Of a stretch of 64,000 bases of DNA, positions 61,551 to 64,000 are shown piece by piece. Position 1 is the first letter of the stretch, and each line of letters opens with the position of its first letter. This DNA is from CAYYKK01 sp046351395 (GTDB lineage: Bacteria > Myxococcota_A > Polyangia > Polyangiales > Polyangiaceae), in contig JAXLYP010000007.1 of the NCBI GenBank assembly GCA_046351395.1, forward strand, positions 186,001-250,000. The letters are read 5' to 3'. Both the position numbers and the translations under genes were made by a program. Below the pieces are notes generated by a model, which saw only the letters and a program-made list of their open reading frames with translations, did no database searches and had not been told where the DNA came from.

Positions 61551-64000
61551 TCACGCTACCGCAACCTCGTTCGGGGGAGCAGCGGTGGACGTCCGAGCGC
61601 TGCGGCCCGCCGAGGTGTCGTTCACCTTCACGCCGACGAGCTTGGACACGCCGGGCTCCTGCATCGTGACGCCGTAGAGCACGTCGACGGACTGCATGGT
61701 GCGCTTGATGTGCGTGATGAGGATGAACTGCGAGCGATCCGTCATCGCGCGGATGCCCTCGTTGTACCGAGTGACGTTCGCCTCGTCGAGCGGGGCGTCG
61801 ACCTCGTCGAGGATGCAGAACGGCGAGGGCTTGAACTGGAAGATCGCGAAGATGAGGCTGACGGCGGTCAGCGCCTTCTCGCCGCCGCTCATGAGCTCGA
61901 TGCTCGAGAGCTTCTTGCCCGGGGGCTGCGCGAGGATCTCGATCCCGGTCTCGAGCATGTCCTCGGGGTTCGTGAGCCGGAGCTCCGCCGAACCCCCGCG
62001 GAACATGCGCGGGAAGAGGGCCTTGAAGCGCTGGTTGATGCCCTCGAACGTCTCCTTGAAGAGGCGCTTCGACTCCTTGTTCATCTGGAGGATCGCCTCC
62101 TCGAGATCGGCGAGCGCCTTCTCGAGGTCCGCCTTCTGTCCCGAGTAGTACGTGTGCCGCTCGAGCGCCTCGGCGTGCTCGCGCACGGCGTCGATGTTCA
62201 CTGGGCCCATGCGATCGATGAGATCGCCGAGCTCGGTGATGCGGGCGAGGTGGGCGGCGTCGACGAGCGGGCGCTTGTGGTAGTCCCCGACGACGGTCGC
62301 GAGCTCGAGCCCGCGGAACTTCTCCCGCACGCCCTCGACCAGGTGTCGCCGCTCGATCTCGAGCTTCGCGAGCGTCGTCTCGTGGGCGCGCAGCGCGTCG
62401 GTCGCGGCCTCGACGGCCTGGCGGAGCCTCCGCAGATCGACCTCGCGCGAGGCGAGCTCCGCGCGCGCCTCTTCGAGGGTCACGCGGCACCGCTTCGAGA
62501 GGTCCTCCGCGCGCTGCGCCTCGACGACGGCTTCGACGAGGAACTCGCGCTCGATCACCATGCGCGCGGCGCACTGACCGGCGCCCTTCGCCGCCTCGAT
62601 CTCGTCGACGGCGAGGCGGTTCACGCGTCCGCGCATCTCCTCGCACGACTTGCCGAGGCGATCGACGGTCTGGCGAGCGCTCTCCGCGCGCGCGCGGACC
62701 TGAGCGAGCAGCACCTTGCGCTCGGTGACGACGTGCTGCTGGCGCGTGACCTCGAGGCGCCACGTGTTCGCGAGCTCGTCCGCCTCGCCGAGCGACATCT
62801 CCGCGCGCTCCTTGCGCGCGCGCCCCGTCTCGAGGGCGGCCTCGGCGGCGGCGCGCTCCTCGCCCGCCTTCTCGAGCGCGGAGACGACCTCGCCCGCCTC
62901 TCGCTCGACGGCCTCGAGGCGCCGCGTCGTCGTGGCGACGCGCTCCTCGGTGCTCTTCCGATCGCGCTCGCGCGCGACGACGAGCAGCTCGACCTCATGC
63001 GCGTCGCTCCGCGCGAGATCGAGCTCGCTCGCGAGCTGGCTCATCTTCGCGCGGTACGCGTCGTGCTCCGCGATCAGCGCCTCGAGCTCGGCGCTCTTCG
63101 CGGCGACGGCGTCGTGGAGCTGGTGGATCTCACGGTTCTCGGCGAGCCGGCCCTCCGCGACCCGATCGCCCGTGCCACCCGCGACGGAGCCGTCCCGGCC
63201 GAGGAGCGTGCCCTCGAGCGTCACGATCGGGGAGAGCTCCCCCTCTCGGCGGAGGCGCACGGCGGCGTCGGCGGTCTCGACGACGATCACGTCCCCGAAG
63301 AGGGACGCGGCGAGCGCGTCGTCGGCGGGGTCGCGGGTGACGAAGTCGACGAGCCGCCCCACGACGCCCTCTCCCGTCGCGCTCGGCCGCGCGCCCGCGA
63401 CGAACGCGGGGCGGCGGGACACGATCGATCCGCGGCCCTTGTTCGTGCGCCGCAGCTCCTCGAGGAGCGCGAGCCCCCGGTCGGCGTCCTCGACGACGAG
63501 GCACTGGAGTCGATCACCGAGCGCCGCGGCGAACGCGTGCGGGAGGTGCTCGGGCGCCTCGAACCGGTCCGCGACCAGGCCGACGATCGTGGGATCCTTC
63601 GTGGCCATGAGGGCGCGCGGGCCCTGGCCGACGCCCTCGAGGCGCGCGTGGAGCTCCTCGAGCGCGCGCAGTCGGCTCCGCTTCTGGTGGAGCTCGCCGC
63701 GCTTCTGGTCGACGTTCTTCTCCCATTGCACCGCGCCCTCACGCGCGGTCTTCAGGGTCGTCTCGATCTCCGCCTTCTGCTCGAGGGAGATGCGCTTGCG
63801 CTCGACGAGCCCCTCGAGCTCGTCGACGAGCTGATCCCGGCGGGTGGTCGCCTCGGTGAGCTCGACGCGCAGACGGATCGTGTCGTCCTCGAGGCGGCCG
63901 CGGCGCGTCCCGAGCTCGGCGATGCGCCGCTCTTGCCCGCCGAGGAGCGCCTCGGCGGAGGCGACCTGCGTGGACGCCTCGCCGACCTCGCGCCGCACGG
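61551..64000 (-). CDS. smc: Chromosome segregation protein SMC, C-terminal part (cut by window edge)
   Basis: About 816 residues of SMC; the N-terminal ATPase half and first coiled coil lie beyond 64000. Order seen: end of the first coiled coil, hinge (about 95-270, with TIVGLVADRF, LGDRLQCLVVEDAD, GTLLGRDGSVAGGTGDR), a long second coiled coil, and the C-terminal ATPase head with the signature LMSGGEKALTAVSL and Walker B FCILDEVDAPLD. SMC organises and segregates chromosomes. The C-terminus runs about 30 residues past the usual end (SAGRSARTSTAAPP). The HIT gene follows directly. Confidence 0.95.
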   Translation of the reverse strand, partial: VRREVGEASTQVASAEALLGGQERRIAELGTRRGRLEDDTIRLRVELTEATTRRDQLVDELEGLVERKRISLEQKAEIETTLKTAREGAVQWEKNVDQKRGELHQKRSRLRALEELHARLEGVGQGPRALMATKDPTIVGLVADRFEAPEHLPHAFAAALGDRLQCLVVEDADRGLALLEELRRTNKGRGSIVSRRPAFVAGARPSATGEGVVGRLVDFVTRDPADDALAASLFGDVIVVETADAAVRLRREGELSPIVTLEGTLLGRDGSVAGGTGDRVAEGRLAENREIHQLHDAVAAKSAELEALIAEHDAYRAKMSQLASELDLARSDAHEVELLVVARERDRKSTEERVATTTRRLEAVEREAGEVVSALEKAGEERAAAEAALETGRARKERAEMSLGEADELANTWRLEVTRQQHVVTERKVLLAQVRARAESARQTVDRLGKSCEEMRGRVNRLAVDEIEAAKGAGQCAARMVIEREFLVEAVVEAQRAEDLSKRCRVTLEEARAELASREVDLRRLRQAVEAATDALRAHETTLAKLEIERRHLVEGVREKFRGLELATVVGDYHKRPLVDAAHLARITELGDLIDRMGPVNIDAVREHAEALERHTYYSGQKADLEKALADLEEAILQMNKESKRLFKETFEGINQRFKALFPRMFRGGSAELRLTNPEDMLETGIEILAQPPGKKLSSIELMSGGEKALTAVSLIFAIFQFKPSPFCILDEVDAPLDEANVTRYNEGIRAMTDRSQFILITHIKRTMQSVDVLYGVTMQEPGVSKLVGVKVNDTSAGRSARTSTAAPPNEVAVA

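Overview
The window looks like chromosome of a myxobacterium (Myxococcota, probably Polyangia). It has very high GC with strong G/C at third codon positions. It carries three Hanks-type Ser/Thr kinases and many lipoproteins in which a lipobox cysteine is followed by Ser/Thr/Gly-rich linkers. There are TerB-domain proteins, an AgmX/PglI-type C-terminal domain, and an initiation factor IF-3 with a long acidic tail. No tRNA, rRNA, CRISPR array, insertion sequence or phage gene was seen. The longest gene-free stretch is 24761-25034 (274 bases). The species assignment is inference.

Layout. 1-2363: a gene start cut by the window edge, a dispersed 49-base repeat, two tandem paralogous LuxR-type regulators and a TerB-Coq4 fusion. 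2278-7767: secreted or lipid-anchored proteins (alpha/beta hydrolase, NlpC/P60-lectin protein, Ig-like lipoproteins). 7779-11495: thrS-infC and a TerB protein, all on the minus strand; thrS seems to have lost or scrambled its TGS domain. 11704-17976: an endoglycoceramidase-like GH5 lipoprotein, DUF1697, SlyX, a frameshifted lipoprotein, a kinase-cyclophilin-AgmX fusion and another TerB protein. 18086-24760: MaeB malic enzyme, a His-rich lipoprotein, a dienelactone hydrolase and a P1B-4 metal ATPase with a very long His/Glu N-terminus.

25035-34546 is the most unusual block. Three abutting or overlapping plus-strand genes encode paralogous double-AAA+ Clp-like ATPases. They share a non-Clp N-terminal domain and have degenerate first ATPase modules. 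Their second ATPase modules are intact, but all three lack the GYVG pore-loop segment. The first two carry C-terminal extensions that, to my eye, resemble the PCRF domain of release factors, and the first ends in an L7/L12-like motif.

34685-47962: cell-surface proteins (LRR, beta-helix), a DUF4337 protein, a frameshifted Rossmann oxidoreductase, a lipid-anchored glutathione peroxidase, a SxxK serine hydrolase, a multicopper oxidase, a kinase and an aldehyde dehydrogenase. The peroxidase reads through an in-frame TGA at the catalytic position, followed by a SECIS-like hairpin, so it is probably a selenoprotein. 48118-64000: glycogen branching enzyme GlgB, a broken AgmX-type protein, a kinase, an SGNH hydrolase, a sigma factor with its coupled membrane partner, a VWA-like lipoprotein, a HIT protein and the C-terminal part of SMC.

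Several otherwise good genes are interrupted by single-base frame changes (near 14877, 21940, 39936, 45210, 51245, 51365, and in the thrS 5' end). These may be assembly indels or real decay, and the affected entries say so.
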